From Isoetes taiwanensis (taxonomy: Eukaryota; Streptophyta; Lycopodiopsida; Isoetales; Isoetaceae), in contig JAJEKV010000066.1 of the NCBI GenBank assembly GCA_021234155.1, positions 1,173,655 through 1,237,654 of the forward strand: a DNA stretch of 64,000 nt, in the 5' to 3' direction. Both the position numbers and the translations under genes were made by a program. The notes under the pieces are model-generated. The model saw only the letters and a list, made by a program, of their open reading frames with translations. It was not told where the DNA came from and ran no database searches. Shown piece by piece: positions 22,850 to 34,027 of this stretch (its first letter is position 1; each line of letters opens with the position of its first letter).

Positions 22850-23050
22850 ACGCATCGCCCGGTGTGTTCATCGGCAAATGCAAAGAACGCCGTCCAGTAG
22901 AGTACTAAGGGGCGTGTCGGCCCGAATCGAGAGCGGTTGGGCAACTCACGGAAAGTATGAGACTCATCCTCAACGGCACCCGTTTGGCGGCGACATGAGT
23001 CTGGCGGGGCTCCCAATCCCACTGCCGTCGTCGATCGCGAAGATGGGTGG
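22850..23050 (-). pseudogene. LINE ORF2 C-terminal tail
   Basis: The minus strand reads CRRQTGAVEDESHTFRELPN and then RSRFGPTRPLVLYWTAFFAF. This resembles the C-x2-C...TGAVEDExH zinc-knuckle-like tail of some LINE ORF2 proteins, with the Cys pair decayed. It marks the end of the recognisable LINE coding region. Confidence 0.65.
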
Positions 23051-23529
23051 GCACACAATGCCGAATGGAGGCAATGAGCTGCGCTTTTTCGGGCGGTAGG
23101 AGCAGCGAGGTAGAGCTGTGGGCCCCGGGCTAACACGGGTTGATGTGCTCCTTGTAATGGGCCATTTTGACCTGCTCTAGAGCAATGGGGTCCCGAGCTT
23201 GCCAAGGAAACAAGCATCTAGGGTACTCCGCGACATCACGATCGGTCATTTGCGCCGGTATCGCATCTGTGCTCTGCGCGTTCCATCTGGGCGAACCAGC
23301 GATCTCTCTTACCCTCCGCGGGCCCTAAGCGCTGCGGACTCATAGCCCACGGTGTAAGCCCAGTCGCGGGGCCGAGAGCATCACCCATAGTAACCACTTT
23401 TTGAAAAAATAGGCGATGTGTCTATCAGGGCTGCCGTGAAAGCGGCAAGAATCGCCCGCAAAGCCGAATCATCGATAGGGGCGAAGGTTTCACCAAGTGC
23501 GTGCAAAAATGCCTTACACTTTTGCTCAA

Positions 23530-24681
23530 GTCATTCAGTGTCGTCAAAGAGGCGGCCAGGGCCCCAAACCTCGACCCGCATGGAAGGGCCAATTTCGACC
23601 GGTGCGGAATAGATGTGACTGATGGCCCCAATCATATAGCTGGCCTGGTATTTGTTGTTCGCATTGCATAAAAGCGCTTTCCACCTTGTCACACCCGCGG
23701 ATAGGCGCCTCAAGAGCGAGGAGGGGAACTCCACCCTAGGTACTTGTAGGTGGGCGTGGCGTACAGGGGCCCCCGATATGTGAGTGCGGGGAGGCATGGG
23801 GTGGCGTGAAGAGGATATGAGAACCACCACGGTCTTGGCGGATTGACGCGCGCATGTCCGTAGCGACAAAATGTGTCTAGGGCATCGGGAGAGGCCCGCA
23901 TATCTCGGGGGGTTAATGGGCCAACAACATCGTCGCATAGATGAGTTTGGCGGATGACACCAGTGCAAAAGATGTATGCCATCCCCATGCCTTCGATAAG
24001 CCGGCTCTAAGCCCGATCAATGTAGAGGCCAAAAGTGTCGGCGAGAGGGGCAACCTCTTAGGACCCGATACTCTTTGGTAAATGCTTGGCCCGTATTTGC
24101 ATCCCTGCCAAAACAACTCTCATACAACCAGATATGGCATTACGCACGCAGCCGGAGCCCCAGGTTGACTTGATCTAGCCCACAACTTTTCGGGGGACCC
24201 GTATCAAAAAGCCTTTCGCGAAGTCCACAAGCGACAATACAAGTCCGGTAGGTGATTCCTGTCTTCAATCGGTGCCCTTAGCCGTAAAGATATGGTCAAT
24301 CGTTGGTGGCGGGGTCGAAGCTTTACTGTGTGAGGGCTCGCACATCCATTTGCCTACGCCCGGTCAAAGCTTTGCTTTCGAGAATGCCGATAGCTTTGGC
24401 AAATCTTGAGCGACCATGATCGTCCTAAGAATTGGCGGACGGTGGGTCGCCCGCTTTGTGAATGGGAACAACCACGCTTTGTGGTCCATTGTCATGGGAA
24501 ACCCTCCCGCAATGCTCGTTGGAAGGTAGTGAGGGGCAAAGCTCATGGCGCCGCCCACTTGAGTAACTTCGGCACGCATACCATCGAGGTCGGTTGCCTT
24601 CCCATTAGCTAGCCGTTCGCGGGCCCTCCTCAACATCCTCATCCACGAGAACCAATGGGGGCCATCGTGGGGTATATGCAC
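23530..24681 (-). pseudogene. LINE reverse transcriptase domain
   Basis: The RT opens with LANGKATDLDGMRAEVTQVGG and continues to ILRTIMVAQDLPKLSA. Then follow LVLSLVDFAKGF (the first catalytic Asp region), PLSPTLLASTLIGL, and the YADDVV box. The box is split by a one-base indel near 23,935. ASPDALDTFCR and QSAKTVVVLISSSRH follow, then RVEVWGPGRLF at the thumb. The order and spacing match LINE RTs, in which a long thumb region follows the palm. Confidence 0.9.
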
Positions 24682-25139
24682 GCTGCCCGTCTCTGGGTCA
24701 TAGAGTCAAATTTCTTAACCATCTCTTTAACGCCCCGTGATGTCCCTGTGAGGTCGGGCTGGCCTTGAAGCACTCTGCGCCAAAGGTTCGAGGGATGAGG
24801 TCCAAGAGCGAACATCTCCCCCGATGCTTGGCAAAGGTACCGCCTTTGTGTCCTTCCGATGCATGCCAGTGCGTGGTGGTCCGTAAGCTGCACTGGATCC
24901 GGGATGTGGAGACTGCGCTATGCGTTCTTCTGAACCGCATCAAACCATCGATTTACGGGAATGTTGCTGACCCCCGGCTGACGGGTCCGCCAAAGCACTG
25001 TCCATTTGCAGATCCCGTAATAAGCGAAGTCACCGGCAATGTATTTGCTCTAGTGTGGAGGTCTGAAATTAATGGGAGGGCGTTCATGAGCATCTTGGCC
25101 GTAGTCCTCCGGGCTCGGCTCATAATCGAAGTCTCAACC

Positions 25140-25610
25140 GAGGGCGAGGGTCGGGCATAGTGGGGGTTCGGCGGCTCGCCAAACCAGTCCAAATAAAGTG
25201 GGAGGTGATCCGAAGTCGACCTCCTCATCCCGGTATGCTCGTGGCCACCGGAAAGGCACGGGATGAGATGCATATCTTAGCAAGAAACTACAAGCACATA
25301 GTCCACCACACTAGACCCTCCCCCCGATTGTCCACGGCCCGCATGTGCACTTGCGAGAATCGCCCTTGCGGAAAGGCCATTGCAAATTATCAAGTCAAAA
25401 ATGCCACATAGCAGAGCAATGCGCCTAAAGCAAAGTGACATTTGGTCCGTCATCCGACCAGCGGCCGGGCTATCAAGGGGAAGTAGGCTGGACATCGGTG
25501 AGGGGGTCAAGTCGCATGGGCTGCTCTACTCTGTCAGGTGCATTGAAATCTCCAAGAAGGGCGACCATACCCAAGCGGGCCGCATGGTAGTGGAAAAGTT
25601 GTCGCTGTGA
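25140..25610 (-). pseudogene. LINE endonuclease domain (APE-type)
   Basis: Near 25,565-25,551 the minus strand reads MVALLGDFNAPD, the conserved GDFNA motif of the exonuclease-endonuclease-phosphatase fold. It continues with CGIFDLIICNGLS and SSVVDYVLV, and ends with STSDHLPLYLDW near 25,205-25,170, which holds the catalytic SDH. Such endonucleases nick the target to prime reverse transcription. Frames change at least twice within the domain, and the part before GDFNA was not found. Confidence 0.88.
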
Positions 25611-25803
25611 ATTTTTAGAGAGGAGCCAAGGGTATGGAAGAATAGTATGTGGGTGGGCTCCTCGACTTCAAATCTTAAAAAGATAGTGCAATAGGAGCAT
25701 TCTTGAGCTACGGAGGTCGGAATTCATGTCTTTAAAGTTTTTTCATGGGTGTGCCTTTCTTGATCTTGCCCTACTTGTTTGACCAAATCTTTGGGACCGC
25801 AAA

Positions 25804-25974
25804 ATGGTGGAAGAGGGTCTAGGAGTTGGTTTGGAGATTAAAAAGCTTCAAATGGTATTACTTGAGACCATCAAAGAGTTTGAAAAGGCCGTGGCTTTAA
25901 TAATGAGTGATGATCCCGCTGGTCTAAGCATCAGAAGAGCTAGTTTGCTCGGTGTACAAGCCAAACATCGGTGA
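25804..25974 (+). other. Short unidentified coiled-coil open frame
   Basis: A 56-codon frame, MVEEGLGVGLEIKKLQMVLL followed by ETIKEFEKAVALIMSDD, has a heptad-like pattern. It is too short to be confident about and has no recognisable family. It may be the exposed end of another transposon fragment beside the LINE. Confidence 0.2.
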
Positions 25975-26041
25975 CTTCTACCGATTCTTCATTGGAATCA
26001 TTTGTCAAACTTCTACATGATCTCCATCATTAGCAACTTTC

Positions 26042-26280
26042 TCTGCGCACATGGTTGTGTATTTTCTAGCAATCTGCAAGTAGTTAGAAAAAACTAGACA
26101 GGAGCTGATCACAAAATCATGTTATGTTCAAGATTGAACATAACATAACATAACATAACATTCTGCGCACATGGTTGTGTATTTTCTAGCAATCTGCAAG
26201 TAGTTAGAAAAAACTAGACAGGAGCTGATCACAAAATCATGTTATGTTCAAGATTGAACATAACATAACATAACATAACA
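26042..26280. repeat. Near-perfect tandem duplication of 120 bp
   Basis: The 119 bases 26,042-26,160 recur without a visible difference at 26,162-26,280. The unit includes CTGCGCACATGGTTGTGT and ends in ATAACA pentamers that lead into the long pentamer tract. It is either a very recent duplication or a local assembly collapse or expansion error. Confidence 0.92.
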
Positions 26281-26491
26281 TAACATAACATAACATAACA
26301 TAACATGACATGACATGACATGACATGACATGACATGACATGACATGACATGACATGACATGACATGACATGACATGACATGACATGACATGACATGACA
26401 TGACATGACATGACATGACATGACATGACATGACATGACATGACATGACATGACATGACATGACATGACATGACATGACATAACATAACAT
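26257..26491. repeat. Pentanucleotide microsatellite (ACATA/ACATG)n
   Basis: About 47 uninterrupted pentamers: ACATA units at both ends and ACATG units in the middle (about 26,305-26,480). On the minus strand all three frames stay open through the tract, giving meaningless CHVMS repeats. Confidence 0.97.
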
Positions 26492-26559
26492 GTAGAACGT
26501 GTTGGTGAGATTGACATGTTGCACAATCCATATTTCCCTATGTGCTTGTCCTTTATCAA

Positions 26560-27660
26560 CATGTGAAATTGAATGCTTACGTAATGGGCTTCGAATTGAG
26601 GATCCTCCGAGAAGAAAGCACGTGGTTTATTTGGGAGGGGCTGTTCTGGCAGGAATTATGAAGGTATAATTCTATTTTATTGAGGTTATCTTTAATAATA
26701 GCAACGGCTTTATATCACCAATATACTGCTTGCAGGATACTCCGGATTTTTGGATCTCCGGATTTTTGGATAAGTAGGCAGGAATATGAAGAAGAGGGTT
26801 TTGGTTGCCTACGCAAATGTGCACAAGCATAATTATTTTCTTTATCATTTTAACCTCGATGTATTTGAGTTCTCCACAGAAAAAATCAAACCCATGTTTG
26901 TGCAATCATAACTTGTGGGTGCGAGGGCCGGTCTAGTTCCCAAGTCATTCTAAGGCTTCTTTTTGCATTTCAAGGAGCAATTTACTATGGAGGTTCAATC
27001 ATGAGAAAAGCATGGCTCATGGGTATGTATTTGTTAAATGGACCATCCGGAATTGCGGGCGTTAAGCCCGTGGCAAGATCTTTGGAAAGAACAACAATGT
27101 GACGATACGGACCGCGCGGTCTGGTAGTGAAACAAAAACGTAAAGGCGCATGATATGACTAAAAGTTATTGTGCATATGTTTGCTTGACTTATTATCGAT
27201 GTGGTGCAGTGCATTGTGCAATTGGATTCATTGACCATAAAGCGGGCCTCATTCTTTGGAAGCAAAGCAGGCAAACAATTACGAAAAGAGTCCGTAGAAG
27301 ATTTTGGTAGGATTTTGTTTTTGAATATCAAAATCAATGTGTGGCAAACTCAACAGTTGGTAATGTCATTTTTTTGTTATGCATAGGCAATTTTCTCCCT
27401 TTCTTGAAGGAAGGTAAAAAGTTAAAGGAGGCGTATTCTATTGGCTTGCTCAAGTGAATGGGTTTTGTTGACACTGAATCCAATGAGATGGAGATTGAAG
27501 ATCATGAACAATAAGATCAGAAAGCTCACGGATACAGGGCAGCCCACTTCACCACATCATCTATACCAAAGTACAAGCTTAGATTAACGGTGAGGCCAAT
27601 GGCGGTGTGCTTTGTCTTCAATAAAAGAATGATATGTTGATTGTTGACAACTCTTCCCAT
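26560..27660. other. Gene-free or fragmentary stretch
   Basis: No complete gene seen. A short coding-like plus-strand phrase, FLPFLKEGKKLKEAYSIGLL, occurs near 27,390-27,450, followed by FVDTESNEMEIEDHEQ. It may belong to the unidentified fragment further right. Confidence 0.3.
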
Positions 27661-27661
27661 T

Positions 27662-28303
27662 TTGAAGGTTGCAAATGTTCCACGATCAGATCTACAAGCA
27701 TGCCTTGAGGTTGCAAAGGTAGTGAACGATTGTATATCGGTTGGATCAAATTGTGTTTATATTAATTTTAATGGCTACTTTGTCTAAACTCTTGGTGGCG
27801 ATATTATTGCATTAGCCTTTCGACCATATGTGGAGAAAGGAAGTTGCATTGATGAAATAGGAAAGAAATCCTTGTCAATGCTACGGGCTCAAGGAATGCC
27901 TCTTTGTGATGGGTCTGATCTTTGGTGAGAGTGCTAAGCTTCATTTAGGTTTGAAATTCTGCTTGTCTTCCAAATTCTAAAGGTAGAGCTTATTCAGGGT
28001 CTACACGAGGTCGGATTGAAAAAACGTGCAGAAGTTAAAAAGGAAGCTATCTCGGCATTCCATGCAGAGCTCCCATTGGACTCTAAAGTATTTACAGCAG
28101 ATGTCCAATGGATGAGTGTATTTACAAAACGTGGATGCATGTGTTTGAAGGTACTGAGGCATATTGCAGACCAAAGGCTATCAAGTCCTCAGTGGCGCAT
28201 ACAAAGACCGTATGTGTTGGCTGAAAAAGTATTGCTCATTGTCCTAATACCTTCTTGGTTGCCTAGCTTACTGGTTCCACTAATTATTTTGTTGCCGGAG
28301 TAA
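27662..28303 (+). pseudogene. Unidentified gene fragment
   Basis: A plus frame from 27,668 reads VANVPRSDLQACLEVAKVV, then GSNCVYINFNGYFV, a stop, and TLGGDIIALAFRPYVEKGSC on to MLRAQGMPLCDGSDLW in the same frame. After another break, KKRAEVKKEAISAFHAELPL and CLKVLRHIADQRLSS appear at 28,016-28,200. Codon-like composition and the restart in the same frame after a single stop suggest a decayed protein gene. I do not recognise the family. Confidence 0.35.
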
Positions 28304-29690
28304 ATGCACATTTCAGCTCAACCACGGACTCCAAATTATTGCCTTCAACAGGATCTAGGCTCAAACATGATCCATAACTATAGAACAACAAAAGACATCC
28401 CTTCATATTTTTAAACAGCTTTACTTTGCTTGTAACTTCCATGTATTCCATCCTATTAAATTCTCAGCAACCTTCTTCAATTTAAAGTATTGAATTCTTC
28501 CTTCATGCCCTAAACAAAATTCACATGCAAAACAATTTATAAATCTTAACATCTTTTGCATCATCCCCCCCCGGTCTCTTCTTCCTCTATTTCGATTCTT
28601 CATAAATTGTTTCGTATCTTATCAACTATCAAGTACTCCAATGTATATCATCCTATTAATAAAGTCATGGTTTCAAGTACTCTATTGTCTAAAAGTACCA
28701 ATTTCAATAAAATGTCAAAACATAACTTTCAACTACGATTTAAGCCACTTCACAAAACATGTACATCCATTCTCTCCTTTATTACACTTCTCCTTATGCC
28801 TCCGCCATCCTAGTTCCATACCAAGCACCAAACGCCAATACCTTGCACTCAAACCCCAAAGTCCATATGTCCAACTGCATCCTACTCCAACAACACCTCA
28901 ACACCTAAGCAGAACTTAGTAATGCAAATGCGTACCATCACCTTCACAAAATGTGAATGTTTCAAAATAGCAATTTCGACTCAAACACTCTATTCTCTAC
29001 AACTACAACTTAAGCCACTTCACTCTCCGGCCATGGAGGGCAACCCTCCGTGCGCAGCACCTTGTTTATTTTAAAAAGGAACCTTTTATCACTTCCTGAA
29101 AAAGGTCAATAAACGATCACGTAAGGATGTTTTTAGGATCTTAACATTCCCTACGAAAAATTGAATGACCCATAGGTCTTAAAATTATATCAACAATAAT
29201 ACGTAAAACCCAATCTCCGTTTGACTTGTATTCATAGGCAGATAAATCAAAGCATGTAACCCACGGCTCGGCTTAACGTCACATCTAAAATGCTAAATTA
29301 TCTTAAAAACTCAACCTATGGATAGGCAGATATTTCGTACAAACATCCATGCTTTTCATATGTTACCCATCACAGTTCATATTATCAAAGACCTTGTAGC
29401 TTCATAAACGTTTTTCTACGGATGTTTTTGTCACCTACTGATCAGCAAACAGCAAAATTCACAGTTCTGCTTAAAATCTCGTCAAACCAACTTCATAAAG
29501 TAAGTCTTTGACTTTATTAATAACATATAGGTTAGCAATTAATATTGAACGAAAAGCTACCCTTAGTCATGCAAAATGCTTATCCAATTACCACAGCCAC
29601 TTTTAACTCATCTGTGACTTTGTGGCACAGTCTGGGATGTAACATGCTCATACAATTATCATAGCCACATTTGTGACTCTGTAGCTCAGC
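28304..29690. other. Gene-free stretch
   Basis: AT-rich, pyrimidine-biased DNA with no open frame that looks coding and no obvious repeat structure. Confidence 0.5.
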
Positions 29691-29695
29691 TTGGA

Positions 29696-29770
29696 TAGAT
29701 GGATGGATGGATGGATGGATGGATGGATGGATGGATGGATGGATGGATGGATGGATGGATAGATAGATAA
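29696..29770. repeat. Tetranucleotide microsatellite (GGAT)n
   Basis: About 15 perfect GGAT units at 29,701-29,760, bordered by GATA units on both sides. The IHPS-repeat open frames on the minus strand are a product of the repeat. Confidence 0.97.
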
Positions 29771-30133
29771 GCGTCCAGAGAGACCAATAAAGGGCCATGG
29801 AATGGAACATAAATGTGGGCATGAAGACCAAACAAGAGAATGGGGTAAAATTGCTCGAATATCAAACAAAATGAAAGAAAATAAATAAATACAGTTATAT
29901 TATCTAGACATTGGCATCCAGGGAATAGGTGGAGAAATAGAAGTAATTGTTAACTTTTATATTGTAGTTGTCCTCTATATGAACGAGAAAACCTAGGCTT
30001 GCCTATTTAGATTCAATAAGACAAGATAATTTTTCGTCTCGTATAGACCCTAAGGTCTAGGGCTGGAACATACAATAAGATTGTGTTGTACAAGATGTCC
30101 ACGAGAAGCCGTAAGTATCTTCAAGATTGTATA

Positions 30134-30291
30134 ATAGCCACACACACTTGTTGCATTTCTCGAAGAAACGTTGCTAAGTCTTGAGGAAGTTGCAAATACA
30201 TTTAGCACAACTATAGCCGCACACACTTGTTGCATTTCTCGAAGAAATGTTGCTAAGTCTCGAGGAAGTTGCAAATACATTTAGCACAACT
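30134..30291. repeat. Tandem duplication, 79-bp unit, two copies
   Basis: Units 30,134-30,212 and 30,213-30,291 start ATAGCC and end TTTAGCACAACT, with only a few differences. No coding function is apparent. Confidence 0.92.
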
Positions 30292-31695
30292 GCACTTTAT
30301 AATTAGGTATTTATCTCTTACTGTTGCATCTAATTTGAAACTAGTTATGTTCAAGGTTTGACGATCTTCAAATGTAAAATAGTTTTAGTACTATTTCAAT
30401 ACTCCTTCAGTTAGAAATTTGGAAAATGCACTTTGCAAGTCAAAGAATCATAGGTCAACTTTTATATTTTTTATTTTAGCAATGAGCCACAAATAGCAAA
30501 TAGTCACGTTTACAATCCTTACATAGAAGAAATGCTATCTTCTTATATTCTCACTGCGAGGTATTAAGAAGTGCAATTAAAAATGTTTCAACTTCGAATA
30601 AGTTACATCTAAAGATGTATTGTATTAGCATCACTTGCAAGCAATCTAAATCTGTACTTTTGATGTTTGCAGTCAAGAAAACATAGATTGTTACTACAAC
30701 AAGGAAATAAGCAATACCGTCATAAAGAGCATAAAGATGCACCTTCGTTTTTAACATTTCTCTTGCCCAGTCCAATTGTGCAGAAGAAGAATCGAAGGCA
30801 GTAGAAAATTCAAACCTCCAAACCCATGGGCAAGTCCAGGAAACAGACATTTAAATATCAAAGAAGCAAACAAATTAAACAAAAACCCCGAAATCTTCCC
30901 CAAAATCCCAAAATCTTCCCAAAAAACAAAATTATGAAGGAAACTCCTCCTCAATCCTAGAAAAGAAACCCATCCAACATCTCATCTCCCACCCAACATG
31001 ACATGCACCAAAAAATATAGGCCAACAAAAAAAGGACTCTGTTACCAAAATGCATAATTTTTTATGGGCCCTTGGATCGTGGCACAATTGACAGGACATT
31101 CCCTCTGCATACATCCTGTTCGCTCATGCGAGGTCTTTGTGGAGTCAAACTCACCAGCTTTTAAAGGGGCGCTCCTTGACCAAATACCATGGGTTAAGAT
31201 AGTATTTAGGCACAGTGATACCCGTACAATACAGCGGCACATGAATACACAATCTACGGCATGGCATAACTCAAACACAGCACTGGCATTCAAAGATGAG
31301 ATGACATGGGGAATTGAACCCCAGTTCCAATCCAATGCTCAAAACCTCACTTGCTCATGTTGCGCATGCTCAGGTTTTCATAAAGACATCAATTGCCTCC
31401 CATTTCATTGCAAGATTAGGCATGCCAATGCTCTTAATCACACAGGACAAATAGAAGCATGAAAAGGCAAAGTAGTAGCAGGAAGAGGCAAAATAAAGCG
31501 GAATAGAAGCTCGTTGATTCCATGGAGCTGTTGGTTTGGGCCTTCTCCTCATGACCCCGCCAGATTCGCACAATAATACTCTACTTCAAGGCGTGAACAT
31601 TAGGATTTTTTGAGATCATAAAGGGCCTTCTAAGAACTACCGACTAAGCTATATGAACTACCAATCGAAGCAGGCGGTAATCGGTCGACCCCTTG
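30292..31695. other. Gene-free stretch
   Basis: No gene or structured repeat supported. The open frames at 31,064-31,462 (plus) and 31,042-31,335 (minus) overlap on opposite strands and match no known family. Confidence 0.4.
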
Positions 31696-31725
31696 ATTAT
31701 AACTAACTCAATCGGATCACATTTT

Positions 31726-31733
31726 CTAGCATA

Positions 31734-31767
<34 letters not shown>

Positions 31768-33224
31768 AAGGGCGACAAGCTTTATTCACCAACGAAAACC
31801 AGAGCAACAACAAATGCAAAGGCGATTTAACCCCGATTGGACAAACCGATCCAACCGGAGGCACAACCACCGCCTATGCTACGGACTTTCCGGATTATGG
31901 TGTTTTTGGCTCATTGGAAAGCTGATTGAGCTCTTTCCAAGGTGTGTGGCATCGCGGGTTTTAGGTTAAGTACTGATAGCCTTTTCGCCCCCGGCAGTTT
32001 CGGCTCTATGGCATCAACTTCCAAGTTGCCGCAAAACCTCACGTATCCATCTTTGGTGCGAGGGGGCAAATTTGGCTTTGCATGTTAACCCTCCGGCTTA
32101 TAGTGAGAATGTCTTTCAAGGCGGTGATTTTTTCTGCTTTGGCACCTAAATTTTACTGGTGCAATCGAAGAGTACAAGTGCTTTGAATAGTGGTAATGCT
32201 TCGTGGATGGTGCCTCGCCCGGTGGTGCCAATTGTAACAAAGATCAGTTCCGCCCACTTCCTTGGAGGTCCTCAACCGGAGTTAATGCTAGCGAGGGGGC
32301 GCTTTAGTGATTGGATCAAGAAGGACTTGTCATCAACCACGTACATTTGGTGCGTGTTGCTTCTGGCTATTGATGTGATGATTGGGATAATAAAAGAGAT
32401 CTCGATAATCTTTTGGGTGAGTTGCAAGCAAAGAAGACCGGTTGGAGCTTGGTTACCTTCATTTGAAGTTGTCTATCGGCTGAAATGTGTAGAATACTCT
32501 TCAAGCGATGCGGGTACAATGTGGTGAGATTGATCATGACTTACATAAGAAGTGTATTAGTAACTTGTTGTCGTTTAGTGTGGTTGGTCAATATCTTTGG
32601 AGCATTTCTTGGCGGTAGGAAGCTTGGCTATTGGTTATTTGGTCATCTTCGGAGATTAGGGTTTAAAGATCTTTGGATAAGAAGTTCTTTTTGATCGTTT
32701 TTTATCTTTGTGGAGCAACCTGGTGGCACGTGGTGTGGACCCAATGTGGAGTGATTATATTTTGTACCGCCTTACTGCTTTGGATTTTCTCACGGTACAA
32801 CTCGCTCTTAGGATGCCATGTTGGTTTTCTATTCCTAATCTTCCTCGATCTCTTGGTGCCGGAGTTTCTTATCGTATTGCTAATGGTGCGGGTACTCATC
32901 CGGCCCATTCTATTGTTGATGATGCTAAAATTTGTGTTTCTCTTCCTTCCGGGTCGCGGTCTTCCTGATTGTGTGGTTGTGAAAAGTGGCCCTATCTTTC
33001 TGAAGTATGCGTTGCAGTTGCTCAATGGCCCTCAGCTTGCTGATTTATTTCCTCAACTTGCTTTATTTGCAAATTTTCGTGCTAAGAGAGATCGCCCTGC
33101 AATGGTCCCTTCTTCCTCTATGCCTCCTACCTCTGTTGTGTCCCCTTTGCCCTCTGTTGTCCCTTCTGCCAATGCTACTGCTACCTCTGTTGTTGCTACT
33201 CCATCTGCTGCTAGCATAAGTTTT
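31726..33224 (-). mobile_element. Non-LTR retroposon with poly-A tail and 14-bp target duplication
   Basis: CTAGCATAAGTTTT occurs at 31,726-31,739 and 33,211-33,224. The insert between begins with about 31 T on the plus strand, which is a poly-A tail of a minus-strand transcript. An AATAAA signal sits about 20 bases upstream of the tail, near 31,780. These are marks of target-primed reverse transcription. The insert is about 1.47 kb. Its distal part reads as coding on the opposite (plus) strand (GRGLPDCVVVKSGPIFLKYA, then LLNGPQLADLFPQLALFANF), which would fit 5' inversion by twin priming. The parent element is not identified. Confidence 0.8.
32720..33210 (+). pseudogene. Coding-like part of the retroposon insert, sense opposite to its poly-A tail
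   Basis: Two plus frames follow one another: NLVARGVDPMWSDYILYRLT with LALRMPCWFSIPNLPRSLGA, then, after a slip near 32,960, DCVVVKSGPIFLKYALQLLN and a Ser/Pro/Val/Ala-rich tail (MVPSSSMPPTSVVSPLPSVV). I do not recognise the family. The slip between two frames that both look coding suggests a decayed protein gene. Confidence 0.35.
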
Positions 33225-33746
33225 GATAGAAAAGTCCAAATGAGCTCTTGTTTGGTGCAATAGCTAGATCTCATTGAGACCTTTCCAATCTTGGTGGTTT
33301 GCATATTTTTTAGCCTGGTGAAGATAGTAAAAAATGGTAAAAACCATATTTTTTAGAGTTTTGACAATCATAAGTGGTTAAAATATGTGCAAAAAACCTA
33401 AGATTGGAAAGATCTCAATGCGATCTATCCATTGCACTAAATGAGAGCTCATTTGGACTTTTCTATCAATAGTTATGCTAGAAAATGTGATCCAGTGAGT
33501 TAATTGTAACAGTTTTGCTGACTGGACCCGTCAGACTCTGATTTCTGATTGGTAGTTCATTTATCTTCATTTGGCTTAGTTGGCATATTTTGAAGGCCCT
33601 TTTTTAATCTAAAAAAAACCCTAATGAGCAGCGAGTATTGCGCTTCTGCAATAAGAAACAAGTGAAAAGAAGCATGAGATGCCCGACAAAAAGCACAATT
33701 TCATTATAATGGGAAAATTTTTAGTAAACTGGAATTTTTTTATTAT

Positions 33747-33875
33747 GGGGGTTGTATACACGCGTGTCTGGTACCACTGTATCATAGACCTTATCTTGAG
33801 GGGGGGTTGTATACATGTACGATATCTGTATCATAGACCTTATGCGGGGTTGTATACACGCGATGCAGGTGTATC
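33747..33875. repeat. Three degenerate repeats of GGGGTTGTATACA...GTATCATAGACC
   Basis: GGGGGTTGTATACACGCG, GGGGGTTGTATACATGTA and GCGGGGTTGTATACACGCG occur in a row. The first two are each followed by GTATCATAGACCTTAT and the third by GTGTATCATACATAC. No function is evident. Confidence 0.6.
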
Positions 33876-34027
33876 ATACATACATGAATATTTAGAGAAC
33901 ATATTAACACAGTATCATATACCAACTTCCAAACACAATAGAGACCGAAATATGAACTATGTATGATATATAGCAAAGGTTACTAGAGACCACGGCAGTA
34001 TGTCCCTAGTAACCTTCCCCTAGGTTC

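Larger units (their letters stand above)
22760..25620 (-). mobile_element. Decayed non-LTR retrotransposon (LINE)
   Basis: Read on the minus strand, motifs appear in the order expected of LINE ORF2: an endonuclease (GDFNA to SDHLPLYLDW), RT, and a C-terminal Cys-type tail. All are spread over different frames by many small indels and stops. The region is clearly richer in G+C than its neighbours. I see no poly-A tail at the lower end and no clear target duplication, so both ends are approximate. The insertion lies directly beside the broken UGT gene. Confidence 0.88.
31701..33490. repeat. Foldback (inverted-repeat) element split by a retroposon
   Basis: Outer left arm at 31,701-31,735 (AACTAACTCAATCGGATCACA...TAGCATAAG) continues at 33,221-33,305 after the insertion. 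The right arm at about 33,385-33,490 is its inverse, ending GCTAGAAAATGTGATCCAGTG and AGTTAATTG. Arms are about 120 bp and imperfect, around a loop of about 80 bp. This is a MITE or foldback element of under 350 bp without the insertion. Confidence 0.75.

Noticed and set aside
22717-25610. Plus-strand ORFs inside the LINE
   Set aside because: Antisense shadows in GC-rich DNA; all recognisable motifs are on the minus strand.
26229-26562. Three long minus-strand ORFs of CHVMS-type repeats
   Set aside because: They are translations of the (ACATG)n microsatellite in three frames, not genes.
29580-29869. IHPS-repeat ORFs
   Set aside because: Product of the (GGAT)n microsatellite.
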